Below are positions 50,001 through 59,293 of a stretch of DNA of 64,000 nt, in pieces (positions within the stretch are counted from its first letter, which is position 1; every line of letters starts with the position of its first letter). Made by a program: the position numbers and the translations under genes. The DNA is taken from contig MU277731.1 in the NCBI GenBank assembly GCA_022385805.1, positions 108,802-172,801 of the forward strand, in the 5' to 3' direction. This stretch comes from Pilatotrama ljubarskyi (lineage: Eukaryota; Basidiomycota; Agaricomycetes; Polyporales; Polyporaceae). The notes beneath the pieces are model-generated. The model ran no database searches. It worked only from the letters and a program-made list of their open reading frames with translations, and was not told the DNA's origin.

Positions 50001-53000
50001 CGTCAGCGGGATGGTTGGCGTTACCAATCCTGCCGCTTCGGCTCGGGCATGTATGAGCGTTGGGCTATGGACATCCTATACGAGCATGGCCCTTACCTGA
50101 ATAATGTTCGGCCTGAGGACGAGGTCGTTAACGTATTCGCGCACCCAGAGAATGCTGAACTCATGCAGATTCAGTATACGAATGACGAGGATGCAAGTCT
50201 CATGGACTTACCGCTCCTAGTCCTCGAGCGGCGCCGGATGGACCGCTCAGACTTTGATATTGTCGGCTGGTTCCGTGACGCGCTGTCGGAGGCATTACCC
50301 TCGAGGTTGGGACCCGTGCGGGGTGGCGCCTCCGGGCGTGTTGGCGATTTGTTCTCTGAGCTATGCAGCCAGACCTTGAACGACTGGATCCCATGGCCCT
50401 CTGGGTACGAAGAGCCCGAAGCACTGGATCTGCTTCGGTTCTCGGTATTCCAATATGGTGACACGCTGCTGATCGAAGATCAGTACCTCGCCCTATTGTG
50501 TGATCTACCGATGTCACTGTACACTTTACCGTGCTTCGACCTTGTTGGATGGTACGGACGGGTAGTACGCCGTCGCATGCATGGTGAGGCCATGTTCAGT
50601 ATCGAGGGGCTGGAGGGCGAGTTAAATTCACTATTCCATGACACTGGGTGCGGAGGGCATACCTTTGACGGCCTGGCGCTGCACGCCGTCCGACCGCACC
50701 CGCCCGTGTCCGAACCAGTGCAGCGCAATGCGCTCGCACCGCGGGACTTCCGTCGGGTTGTGCCGGAACCAATCGTGGTTGTCGTCAACATCAACCGCCA
50801 CCCTGCGCGAGCTTTACTGGACTCGGGCTCCCTGGCGGACTTCATGTCCGCTCGGTTGGCGCAACAGTTAGCTATCAAGCTACTGGAACTGGAAAAGCCC
50901 CTACCGGTACAGCTTGCTGTGCAGGGTTCCCGTGCGAAGATCAACTATGGATGCAAAGCACAATTTGAGTACCAGTCGATCAACGAGAAACGGTACTTTG
51001 ATATCATGAACTTACTCAGTTACGATCTCATACTTGGGACCCCGTTCCTGAGTCAGCACCAAGTACTGCTCGGCTTCAATCCCGCCAAGGTTGTGATCGG
51101 GTGTGCAGTCTCTGGTGCGGTGGACCGGTCCCAGAAGCGCGTGGTGGAATCTCGCGCTGCGGATGTGTTCGAGGCCCGGCTTGACGAAGCGCGTGCGATG
51201 CTGCGCGAGTACGCCTCACCAATCTGTCGCGAGGCCAGTGACGCCCCATTCCCGCCACTGCGCGCAATCAACCATACGATACCGCTCAAGGATCCCACTC
51301 GCATCTACTCTTGGCGTCCGTCAAAGTGCCCCGATGCTTTGCGCCATCTTTGGATTGAAAAACGTGATGCTTACCTGAAATCCGGCCGCTGGCGAATGAC
51401 TAGTGCACGAAACACTTCGCCTATGCTGCTCTTGACAAAGCCCGGCACCGGTACGAAGGGCGTCCCTCATCGACTGCGCGTCGTGTGCGATCTGCGCGAG
51501 CGGAATGCAAACACAATTAAGGTGACCTCGCCACTCCCCGACATGGAGGCGATTCTGCGGCGAGTCTCGCGCAGGCCGTACCGCAGCCTGATTGACGGGA
51601 AAGACGCCTATGAACAAATCCGTGTTCAGCCCGAGCATGTTGAGCGCACGGCAATGACCACCCCAGATGGCAATATGGTTAGTCTGGTGTTACAGCAGGG
51701 TGATTGCAATGCGGTCGCCACTTACCAGAGCTTGATGAACCACATCTTCGGTCCATATATCGGGTCCTTCATGGACGTCTATCTTGATGATATCGTCATT
51801 TACTCTGACACCCTGGAGGAGCACATCACCCACTGTCAGCTCGTAATTGACCTCCTGACACGGGAAAAGCTCTACCTAAGCGCCACCAAACTCAAGTTCT
51901 TGTGCAGCGAGCTCAAGGTCCTTGGGCGCATCGTGGACAGTGACGGAATCCGGATGGATCCTGAGAAAGTCGACTCAGTCCTTCATTGGAAGGTGCCGAC
52001 TTCCAGGGAGCTCGTGCGAGGCTTCCTGGGGTCGGTTGGGTACCTCGCGGACGACATCGCCACCGTGCGGATCCCGATGGGAGTGCTCTCCCGCTTGACG
52101 GGACCCGACGCAAGCTTCAAGTGGGACTATGCTGAGCAGCGTGCTTTTGATGAGGTCAAGCGTTTGGTTCACGCTCACCGAATGCATAGCCGCCGACCTC
52201 TTGATTATCGCGCGACAGCGCCTCGTATCTGGCTTGTCACGGACGGATCTATGGCCGGGATTGCTGGCGTAGTATCCCAGGGCGACGACTGGAGGGCGGG
52301 CCGTGTTGCGGCGTTCTTCTCAGCGAAGCTGACACCGGCGCAGTGCAATTATCCTGTCCACGAAATTGAGATGCTGGCCGGTGTTGAGTCGATGCTTTGC
52401 CATCGTGATATCCTGCTTGGATGTCATTTTACGTGGGTTACAGATCATAAGGGGCTTACGCACCTTCTTGCGCAGCGTAATCTGTCTGGGCGACAGGCGC
52501 GCTGGCTCGAGAAGATCGCTGAGTTTGACTTTGAAGTTGAGTATGTCCCTGGCGTCGATAATGTGTTAGCCGATGCACTGTCGCGCATATATAACAATGA
52601 CGCACCGGGCACAGTCCGTGCTGCCTCTGAATATGTGCTGCATGATGACACCCAGGACTCCCTTCGAGCAGTCCTGGAATCACACGCGATCTCTGCTCCA
52701 GTCCTTGCGGGACATGAAGCCATCGCTGCCGTACCGTCGCCGACTCGGCGTGTGACGCGCTCGCAGACCTTGGCCTCGAGGGACGTAGGTACGCCGCGCT
52801 CGACGCCTGCTCCCACACCTGCTACTCCGGCGATGCCATGCTCTGCTGCATCTAGGCCCCGCACACGTACGCGGGGGCTGCAGCCGCCGCTTGCACCGCC
52901 TGTGGCACCCGAACACACGCGCTCTACAGGACGTGCGGCGGCGCAGACTCGCCCTGCGATGTCAGTACCTGTCAGGTTGCCGCCCGGCGCGCAACCGCGG

Positions 53001-55766
53001 CCGCGGAGGCCGCGCGCCCCACTTCCAGGGGCTGAGACGGGTCGTCCGGAGACCTCTCGGGAGTTCGCTAAACGCATCAAGCGTCTCACTGTGCACGGAC
53101 CCCGTGAGCAGCGAGAGGAGGGCACGAGCCGGGAAGGACTCACCTCCCCACCACACATATCGGAAATGTCAACTAGTGCGCCTAGTGTACCAAACACGGC
53201 GAATGCGGACCTACACCAAGGGTCAGCTCTGGACAACGATCCGAGTATTGCCAGTGCCCATGAGCAGGGCGCCGCCCCGGTGGAGTTCCTGACTTACCTC
53301 ACAGAGAATACGGAGGGCGTGGATTTGCTTGGCGTCTTGCGAGGACGGTACACGGAGGACAAGTTCTTCCAAGCAATTCTGGAACAGCCAAAGCAATTCA
53401 AGAACTTTCGCTGCGAAGGCGGGTTAGTCTACCTGAAGGATAATTCACGTGAGGTGCTTTGCATACCTGATGTCCTTGTCAATGAGCGGAGCGTGCGCGA
53501 GATTGTCATTCTGCACGCGCACTCACTCCTGGCGCACCTTGGGCCATACAAGACCCTGAGCATGCTGCGAGACCATGTTTGGTGGAAAACTATGGCCACA
53601 GATGTCCGAAAATACTGTGAAACTTGCCAGACCTGTAAACGAAGCAAACCAGATAATCAGCGACCATATGGCCTGCTAAACCCGCTCAAAGTACCGTCTC
53701 ATCCCTGGGAGGTAATTGGCATTGACTTCGTCGGCCCGCTCCCTGAGTCCCGGAACCGGGATGGAAGTTTTGACTCCATTACGGTGATTACCGATCTACT
53801 CACTGGGATGGTTCACCTAGTCCCGAGTCGTGTAAACTACACGGCTAGGCAAGTGGCGGAGCTCGTATTCGCCGAAGTCTACAAGCATCATGGTTTACCC
53901 AGAGCGATAGTCAGTGACCGGGACACCCTCTTCACGAGCACATTCTGGTCGCACCTTCACCGACTCATGGGTATTGAGCTCCGGATGTCGAGCGCATACC
54001 ATCCCGAATCGGACGGCTCCACTGAGCGCGCCAATCGGACGATAACACAAATGCTGCGGCAATGCGTCGGGCCCACCCAGAAAGACTGGGTCTCGAAACT
54101 GCCCGCGATCGAGTTCGCCATCAATGTGGCCCGATCAGACACCACTGGTTACGCACCGTTCTTTCTCAACTCCAGACGTGTACCTCGAACCTTCGTGTGG
54201 AACAACGCTGCTGCCAATGAATATGCTGGTGTCCGAGCTTACGCCCAGCGCGTAAAGCATGCCGTTATGGCCGCGCACGATAGTATTCTTGCTGCGCGCG
54301 TGAAACAGACCCGAGACGCTAATCGGAAGCGTCGGCCTGCACCTTTCGTCGAAGGCGACCTTGTGTACATATCCACCAAAAACATATCTATTCCGAAAGG
54401 CCTCGCGCGAAAGCTGTCGCCTAAGTACATTGGTCCCTATCGAATCATTAGAGATTTCAAGAACAACTCGTATCGGATAGACTTACCCCTGAACCTCCGA
54501 CGCCGTGGGGTTCACGACGTATTCCACTCGTCCCTCCTTCGAATCCACGAGCCGAATGACGACCGCCTTTTCCCGGGACGACTTGAATCCCAAGTCGGAG
54601 AGTTCGACGAGCCGGAGGAGGAATGGGCCATCGAGAAGGTGCTGACGCACTCTGGAAAGGGCGCGTCAGCTCTGTTCCAGGTTCTTTGGAAGTCGGGTGA
54701 CCGTACCTGGCTGCCCCTAAACGTGATCGAAGGGCGCCCCGCCCTTCAAGCCTATCTCGAGGCTGTTGATGTCGGCGGCGTGAGCGAGCTGCCGGAAGGC
54801 AGCGGGATGCCCCCTACGGATGACCCGCAGGTCTTCCTGGGTAACATCGGACCTTCGAGAGGGCTCCGGCGTTCCCAGAGGTATAAGGAGCGGAGGGCGC
54901 ATCGTTGTGCGCCCCCAACCTGTACTAAATCGCCGTCAGCACTCCTACTCTCTCGACCTCCCCTCCCTATCACCACTCGTCAGCGTCTTCTCCGTCAAGC
55001 TCTCTCCCCAATCACCACTCTGTCTATCGTCACTCTCCTACTAGGCATCATGCTCTTCAACGCCCACTCTGCCCTCACTCGCCTGCGCGACAACTCCATC
55101 ATCCTGCGCGATGCGGCCACGAACACGCAACACCAGTTCAGCGTGGAACAACTCCGTCTGTTCAGCCGCTTCGACTTCGCTATCCGGGGCGACCGCGTCG
55201 CAGGGCCCGGCCTCATCATCCCCGCCGGGTACGATCTCTTTCGCGGGCTCTGGGCGCAAGACACCACCATCGAGTACCGCTTCTCGCAATACTCCCCCGG
55301 CACTGGCGTAACCGTCATCGAAGGGATGTACTTACCGATCGACGACCTCGCCCCTCGCCCGGCTCCCGCCCCTGCTCCTGCGCCCGTACCGGCGGCATCA
55401 TCTGGCTCCGGCTACTCGGCGCATCAACGCGCAATCGTCGACGACCTTATCTGGTCCCAACTTGATCGCAACCGCCGGCAGCAGGAGTTCTACCGTCAGC
55501 GGCGTGACGCTCGGCGGCGCGAGCAGGACGACGAGCCTGAACTTGCGGCTCTGGGCGGAGCTGGGTCTGCTGGCCGGTCGCGTCGCGAGAAGGCTAAGGA
55601 GGACCGAGCTGCGAAGAGGCGGGAGAGGAAGAAGAAAATCACAGAGGACTTACCGCCCGAGAAGGACCTCCCTCGTCGCGAGGACCGAGACGACGAGGAC
55701 GACGACATGTCTGAGCATGTTCTTCGGATGCCGGAGGAGGTGGCTGGTGCGTCGAGGTCGTCTTGA
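47067..55766 (+). CDS. Ty3/gypsy Gag-Pol polyprotein, single frame, 2,899 aa
   Basis: Gag occupies about residues 1-760: disordered N-terminus, the capsid-type fold around GNHGTWTLRRVLVELFNYCF, and a zinc knuckle CX2CX4HX4C (CFICKESGHLWRNC, residues 740-753). About 500 residues of spacer follow, including a poly-Ser run and a duplicated FD(I/L)VGW module. The aspartic protease has ALLDSGSLADF (Asp 1252). RT has LIDGKDAYEQIRV and the catalytic YLDD at 1572-1575. RNase H has WLVTDGSMAGIAGV (Asp 1726) and VTDHKGLTHLL. The integrase has an HHCC finger (HSLLAHLG ... CETCQTC) and the DDE triad D2220, D2284, E2320 with 35 residues between the last two. A chromodomain-like segment lies at about 2516-2565 (EWAIEKVLTH, RTWLPLNVI). 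The last 330 residues are extra, with a hydrophobic helix near 2650, a beta-rich part and a charged Arg/Glu tail. It replicates through a cytoplasmic RNA intermediate. All catalytic residues checked are intact. Confidence 0.95.
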   Translation: MAPSTRRTRRSPSPEPTPGEFSTPISRTDNSFGSSLSTVRSEPERRSASPAADGQTPLTYSQVVASRPPSPAYGREETSPSLRARETSVTNVTNENGSSTTRNERMPETSSLRFRTATVESVADYDNGSDWTEVRYKHRSRSADDNRREMPPHMRGTPMSEVPAHGTSPTSEMSSPYSHGEGSSNLRTFRKGKAVDPANWGAVGIDPEEMDPEAQRRELARYEAERTSSEHGKGPSASPWIARESTAAVTSMSTSSSSHTAAETIGRTAAVPAAPDRLPETDHERAEAILSQMEALRLEFAKLQLKGQHASPQASPRVKIEETTPRVPPSPYRPRDRSPSMDTGLRRASTTHELEASGLAEAVVDFTLRHSSDAQNREGPGMGTLKPSSQVQPESYLGHAFRDLAGRHDSEKLHRSPTPAHYCGRPGKPSDSSSSSSSSNLNGHPACDCRGRPSVPEPAAGPPQPRVPVLKPREPRLYRGVADLQTYYKFVQEMSEYIDGYQIPPHKHAINISYFLADKAYECYLNTVSGNHGTWTLRRVLVELFNYCFPVDFRQRMREKLARASQGGRTVRDYVYELKGLFLMVGNLTEEAKVEKLWYGLKGYLQAELYRARLSPMVSSWDEVQAAAEIAELAHAASSSAERQAGRHGQNSMPSSNPMATSERPREEARRRERDRGRRADKPNTLRNGDRPSVHREHKPREPPLSGNPGANPSGSGRNTSSAPRMSDREMKDLQATGKCFICKESGHLWRNCPTRNRVTSSSKGKPPGMSAYSIGVQIDDPEELRSLADSTAHIEEIEFNNIELVDLSDTASDMDSLPSLQTVTTIRLQRGPSQLGSWPGRAHAAEVRAESSSASSASSELPRLPSSSSSSSSSSSPSEPSDCGSMPSLVSVPNSSTDGSGKLLNIPDQKRSPSWDHCDGFRRTDGASLGPQAAPLMAEETTPTAENPGPDYPKLDGLSEEGRARSGLELPLTDRERRQRDGWRYQSCRFGSGMYERWAMDILYEHGPYLNNVRPEDEVVNVFAHPENAELMQIQYTNDEDASLMDLPLLVLERRRMDRSDFDIVGWFRDALSEALPSRLGPVRGGASGRVGDLFSELCSQTLNDWIPWPSGYEEPEALDLLRFSVFQYGDTLLIEDQYLALLCDLPMSLYTLPCFDLVGWYGRVVRRRMHGEAMFSIEGLEGELNSLFHDTGCGGHTFDGLALHAVRPHPPVSEPVQRNALAPRDFRRVVPEPIVVVVNINRHPARALLDSGSLADFMSARLAQQLAIKLLELEKPLPVQLAVQGSRAKINYGCKAQFEYQSINEKRYFDIMNLLSYDLILGTPFLSQHQVLLGFNPAKVVIGCAVSGAVDRSQKRVVESRAADVFEARLDEARAMLREYASPICREASDAPFPPLRAINHTIPLKDPTRIYSWRPSKCPDALRHLWIEKRDAYLKSGRWRMTSARNTSPMLLLTKPGTGTKGVPHRLRVVCDLRERNANTIKVTSPLPDMEAILRRVSRRPYRSLIDGKDAYEQIRVQPEHVERTAMTTPDGNMVSLVLQQGDCNAVATYQSLMNHIFGPYIGSFMDVYLDDIVIYSDTLEEHITHCQLVIDLLTREKLYLSATKLKFLCSELKVLGRIVDSDGIRMDPEKVDSVLHWKVPTSRELVRGFLGSVGYLADDIATVRIPMGVLSRLTGPDASFKWDYAEQRAFDEVKRLVHAHRMHSRRPLDYRATAPRIWLVTDGSMAGIAGVVSQGDDWRAGRVAAFFSAKLTPAQCNYPVHEIEMLAGVESMLCHRDILLGCHFTWVTDHKGLTHLLAQRNLSGRQARWLEKIAEFDFEVEYVPGVDNVLADALSRIYNNDAPGTVRAASEYVLHDDTQDSLRAVLESHAISAPVLAGHEAIAAVPSPTRRVTRSQTLASRDVGTPRSTPAPTPATPAMPCSAASRPRTRTRGLQPPLAPPVAPEHTRSTGRAAAQTRPAMSVPVRLPPGAQPRPRRPRAPLPGAETGRPETSREFAKRIKRLTVHGPREQREEGTSREGLTSPPHISEMSTSAPSVPNTANADLHQGSALDNDPSIASAHEQGAAPVEFLTYLTENTEGVDLLGVLRGRYTEDKFFQAILEQPKQFKNFRCEGGLVYLKDNSREVLCIPDVLVNERSVREIVILHAHSLLAHLGPYKTLSMLRDHVWWKTMATDVRKYCETCQTCKRSKPDNQRPYGLLNPLKVPSHPWEVIGIDFVGPLPESRNRDGSFDSITVITDLLTGMVHLVPSRVNYTARQVAELVFAEVYKHHGLPRAIVSDRDTLFTSTFWSHLHRLMGIELRMSSAYHPESDGSTERANRTITQMLRQCVGPTQKDWVSKLPAIEFAINVARSDTTGYAPFFLNSRRVPRTFVWNNAAANEYAGVRAYAQRVKHAVMAAHDSILAARVKQTRDANRKRRPAPFVEGDLVYISTKNISIPKGLARKLSPKYIGPYRIIRDFKNNSYRIDLPLNLRRRGVHDVFHSSLLRIHEPNDDRLFPGRLESQVGEFDEPEEEWAIEKVLTHSGKGASALFQVLWKSGDRTWLPLNVIEGRPALQAYLEAVDVGGVSELPEGSGMPPTDDPQVFLGNIGPSRGLRRSQRYKERRAHRCAPPTCTKSPSALLLSRPPLPITTRQRLLRQALSPITTLSIVTLLLGIMLFNAHSALTRLRDNSIILRDAATNTQHQFSVEQLRLFSRFDFAIRGDRVAGPGLIIPAGYDLFRGLWAQDTTIEYRFSQYSPGTGVTVIEGMYLPIDDLAPRPAPAPAPAPVPAASSGSGYSAHQRAIVDDLIWSQLDRNRRQQEFYRQRRDARRREQDDEPELAALGGAGSAGRSRREKAKEDRAAKRRERKKKITEDLPPEKDLPRREDRDDEDDDMSEHVLRMPEEVAGASRSS

Positions 55767-55797
55767 GCTGGCATCGTCACCGCGACGTGGCGGTTAC

Positions 55798-55811
55798 GAT
55801 GGGAGGGCGGA
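55798..55811 (+). promoter_or_regulatory. Polypurine tract of the retrotransposon
   Basis: GATGGGAGGGCGGA ends immediately before the 3' LTR start at 55812. Position and purine bias identify the plus-strand primer site for reverse transcription. Confidence 0.7.
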
Positions 55812-56117
55812 TGTAGCGCTGGGACGTTCATTGGCTCTCAAAGAGCTTACCTAACCTTCCTTTTCTGGCTGTCTCTCGTTCCTTATTCCGTATTTCATTT
55901 TACCCCAGTCGCTCGTTTGCTACTCCCGACTATTTGTCTCTTTTTCCTCTTGTTTGTACGACACAGTTTTCGCTCTCCCGTAGCGTATAAAAACCCTGTA
56001 CCTCCGTCGTAGTCGAGCAGCGTTCTTGTTCGCAATCGACAGACCGTACACCTGTCTCTTGCCGGTCCGTTCTTGTGTTCCGCCACCGATTACCTCTTTG
56101 GGATCGCGAGCGTCACA
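55812..56117 (+). repeat. 3' LTR (306 bp)
   Basis: Same length as the 5' LTR, 303 of 306 positions identical. Followed at once by TATAT (56118-56122), the right target-site duplication. Confidence 0.96.
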
Positions 56118-56122
56118 TATAT
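56118..56122. repeat. Right target-site duplication TATAT
   Basis: Exact copy of the left duplication at 46564-46568. Removing the element and one copy restores the sequence GGCGAGCTATATCCGTGAGC. Confidence 0.9.
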
Positions 56123-56905
56123 CCGTGAGCTCCAAGCCGAGTGCAGGTGCTGCGCGAGGCGTGCGGGCCCGCGGCGCAGGTTCGAGGTCCGAAGAGTATC
56201 CAGCTGGATGGTGTACAACTGCAAAGTCCCGATATCTACAGAGAAATCCGAGTAAATTCCAAGCCAGTAGCAGCAGAATGATCAAGAGCAAGAGCCTAAG
56301 AGGAGAAGCAGATGTTTCCAGCGGTCCAGAGGCCTGAAGAGACGAACTCAAACGCAGATGCAAATGTGGGCGCAGGAAGACACCGTGGCGAGGCGTGATA
56401 AGCAAGCAAGATAAATAGACTCGAGCGCGGAAGAAGAGGCTCGACCAGCAGCAGCCTGCATGCAGGACAGAAGCAGGCACGAACGCAACGAGGCGGCGCA
56501 AGAGCCAACCCTTTGATCAAACGACCCCGGAGTCGGACGCTCCTCAACATTGCTTTAGACGCCCGCGCCGGAACGCCCTGATAAGATAGGCGCTCGTGTC
56601 AATCAGGGCGGAGTGAGATGAGATGGAGGAGTGATCGCGTCTTTCTCGGACGGTTGCCCCGCATTCTGCTCGCGCTCGGACTGCACGTCCGACGCGCACA
56701 CTCTCCTCGCGCTCGCTTCAGGGCAGCATACGCATCTGGTGACTTCGCGACAGAGGCCTTGGTGTGCCGTGATAGACTCGACTAAATTTGGCACGCCGGG
56801 GCGAGGATATATAAAGACGGAGAACGGCTCGCTGTGTATCAGAAGCCATACACCTATCGACTGAGCCCTGCGACGTTCCCTCACCCTATCCACCGAGCAA
56901 CGAGC
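56123..56905. other. Flank of the retrotransposon and methyltransferase promoter
   Basis: About 780 bp, no gene recognised. Its left part was contiguous with 46269-46568 before insertion, so it is the displaced distal upstream region of the 46268 gene. A TATA box for the methyltransferase lies at 56808. Confidence 0.5.
56808..56816 (+). promoter_or_regulatory. TATA box of the methyltransferase gene
   Basis: AGGATATATAAAGACGG, 98 bp upstream of the ATG at 56906. Confidence 0.7.
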
Positions 56906-58212
56906 ATGGCGACCTTTGGCAAGGCTACGTTCAATGCGGCGAAGTACGCGTCCAGTGAGTCTCATGCGTTCCGTGTTGTCGCAAGTGAGAACTGACCATG
57001 GAGGTGCTGCAGGCAGACCGACGTACCCGAGGCAGCTGTACGATTTCGTCTTCAAGTTCCACGAGCAGGCGAAGGGCGCGCGATGGGACACGGCAGTTGA
57101 CGTAGGCTGCGGAACAGGTTCGTCTGTCATGTCAGTGCTCAAGCCAGATAGAATCTCATCGCGAGTCATGATGCGCCCTGTCACCGCTACACTGTCCCTG
57201 GTGTTACGACTCCACCCACGACACAGGTCAAGCCACGGTCGAGCTCACGCCCTTCCGACGCATCATCGGCGTCGACCCAAGCGCGCGCATGATTGAGCAG
57301 GCCCGGGAGAGCGTCAAGTCGCGCCTCGCGGGACTTGACCTCTCCTCCCAGATCGAGTTCGTCCAGTCCGCCGCGGAAGACCTCTCGTTCTTGCAGGAGG
57401 GGACTGTCGATCTCATCACTGCAGGTGTGTCCCAGACTGCTTACCCAGATAATTACAGGGGAAGAGTGATGTCTCATGACGACCTGTAGCACAGGCCTGC
57501 CACTGGTTTAAGTGGGACAAGTTCTGGCCGGAGGTTGCGCGAGTGCTGCGTAAGGACGGAACGTTCGCCGCATGGGTAAGTGTCCTACGGCTTCATCCTT
57601 GCTAGCTGCGCATATACGCCACAAGACCGGACACTGACGCGCAGCGTCTCCCTCCCTTTACAGGGTTACTCAGAGTTCCGGCTCTCGCGCTTCCCGTCTG
57701 CCACGCCTATCATCAACGACTACGCACAGGGCAGCGACCCTGCTAACTCGCTCGGGACGTACTGGGAGCGCCCCGGACGGACCATCCTTGACGAGCACCT
57801 GGTAGCTGTACCGGACCCGAGGGAGGTCCTCCCGGACAAGTTCAGCGAGTTCGAGCGCGTGTTCTTCACTGGTATGCCTCGCTCCCCGCGCTGCACGCAG
57901 TCTCCCAAAGGCATTACTGACAACATACCAGGCTCGCACTACCCTGACCTTCCGAACGCGCGCCCCGTCATCCTGCGCAAACGCATGACATGGGAAGAGT
58001 TGCTGGGTTACTTCCGCACCTGGAGCCCCCTACACACATTCCACGAGAAATATCCGGAGGACCTGCAGCGGCCTGACGGCGATATCGCGGTGCGCTTCTG
58101 GAGGAAGCTCAAGGAGGAGGTTGCGCGCACTGAAGGGAAGGAGCTGCCAAAGGACGAGGATACCATTGATATCGAGTGGCCGCTGGCTATGATTCTCGCT
58201 AGGAGGGCGTAG
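56906..58212 (+). CDS. SAM-dependent class I methyltransferase, TMT1/trans-aconitate methyltransferase-like
   Basis: Spliced gene, about 320 residues. ATG 56906 starts MATFGKATFNAAKYASSRPT, the typical TMT1 opening (F-x-Y-x-x-x-RP-x-YP). Motif I is DVGCGTGQATVEL, interrupted by an intron after GTG. Motif II, IIGVDPSARMIEQAR, ends strand beta-2 with the acidic residue that binds SAM ribose. SAAEDLSFLQEGTVDLITAAQACHWF covers motifs III and IV, and RVLRKDGTFAAWGYSEF follows. A C-terminal lid contains RKRMTWEELLGYFRTWS, the conserved substrate cap motif, and the protein ends IEWPLAMILARRA at TAG 58210-58212. Yeast Tmt1 methylates trans-aconitate and 3-isopropylmalate; the natural substrate of the many fungal homologues is unknown. 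Five or so short introns. Cytosolic, no targeting signal. Confidence 0.9.
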
Positions 58213-59293
58213 GATGGTATAGGTCGCGGTGGAGGATTCGTTTCCTGTCGTCGTTCTGCGTACACTCTCGGTTAACACCGAACTGCTGATCTGAGGAATT
58301 CAGGTATTGCCGCCGTCTCTCGTACGATTTCTGGCGGCCAGAGCACGGCCCAAGAGACTCTAAAGAAGAAGCGTGTTCTGAGGAAGTTGTTCCTTTTAGA
58401 ATCCTTGATATCCGTGTCAGGCACAAGCACCTTTGAAGTCTGTGTTGCGCGGTCGACCTGCGGTCCTCTCGTCCTACCCTCGTGCTTATTTGCCGGCGTC
58501 GTTTCGATCTCTCTCGACCTCGATCGATGCCCTCCGGAGAATATCTTTTGCAACGCTTTGGGGAACGGTGGCGGTGCTATTCAGGTATGTAGCGCTCTAA
58601 ACTGACCTCCCTGTCGACTTGTCGCAGACGTGCTGCGTTCGACGCACTGCGTTGATCCAGGATGTCGGCGATGCGGTGGACATGAGAAATCGCCGCTGCT
58701 GCGAGAAGGGACGAAGAAGGCTAAGGCTCGGGGCGAAATGGCGCCTGAGTCATGCGGGATCTCGAGATCGGCACAGATCGGCGGCCCTCAGGAAGAGCTC
58801 AGTAATTCAGTTCCCCCAAGGAATTTGCAGGTGTAGCACGCGGTCGTGCGACAGCTGGAGGAACTTTACCCAGCCGCCAAGCTGCACAGAGCTCTTCCGA
58901 GAGCGCGAGGGGAATATCGAGCTCGAAGTTGCAGACGTCCGGGAGGACGGGCGGAGGGACTGGAACGGCGTTTGTCGTGCAGTGTGACGAGAAGAGGTCA
59001 TGGGAGATGCTCGGAGGGAGAGGAGTGGCGCAGCGCGATCGCGAAGAAAGTGCCGCGGTGTCATTGACCGTCCGAATCAGGGCAAGAGCGTTCCCGGAAA
59101 GGCAGGCGGTATATTGGAATGTGCGGGGTATGTCATGTGCTGCTCGCGTCTCTCGAACGCAAAAATCCAGCCACACATCGCCCATGCGCGATTCGCCTTA
59201 TAACCCGCGCACACTCCTCCGCAGGCCAAGGACGCGTCTCTTGCTCCCCCCGTCATCCTTGCCGCCGCCGCCGAGCCTCGCCGCCGCACCGTC
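58213..59293. other. 1.1 kb intergenic region
   Basis: Several open frames on both strands (such as 58619-58987, 58799-59185) overlap one another and lack motifs, so none is called. No repeat found. The last 100 bp are pyrimidine-rich and include the leader of the membrane-protein gene. Confidence 0.45.

Larger units (their letters stand above)
46569..56117 (+). mobile_element. Complete Ty3/gypsy LTR retrotransposon (chromovirus), 9,549 bp
   Basis: Bounded by two 306-bp direct LTRs (46569-46874 and 55812-56117) beginning TGT and ending ACA, flanked by a perfect TATAT duplication. The interior holds a 192-bp leader and one Gag-Pol frame in the order gag, zinc knuckle, protease, RT, RNase H, integrase, chromodomain. 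A purine-rich tract (GATGGGAGGGCGGA, 55798-55811) directly precedes the 3' LTR and should prime plus-strand synthesis. Integrase placed after RNase H defines Ty3/gypsy rather than Ty1/copia. The LTRs differ at 3 of 306 positions, and no stop or frameshift interrupts the 2,899 codons, so the copy is young and possibly active. I saw no canonical tRNA-complementary TGG primer site right after the 5' LTR. Confidence 0.97.

Noticed and set aside
52962..53292. Separate genes within the retrotransposon (several plus and minus frames)
   Set aside because: All lie inside the continuous Gag-Pol frame and are shadows of it.
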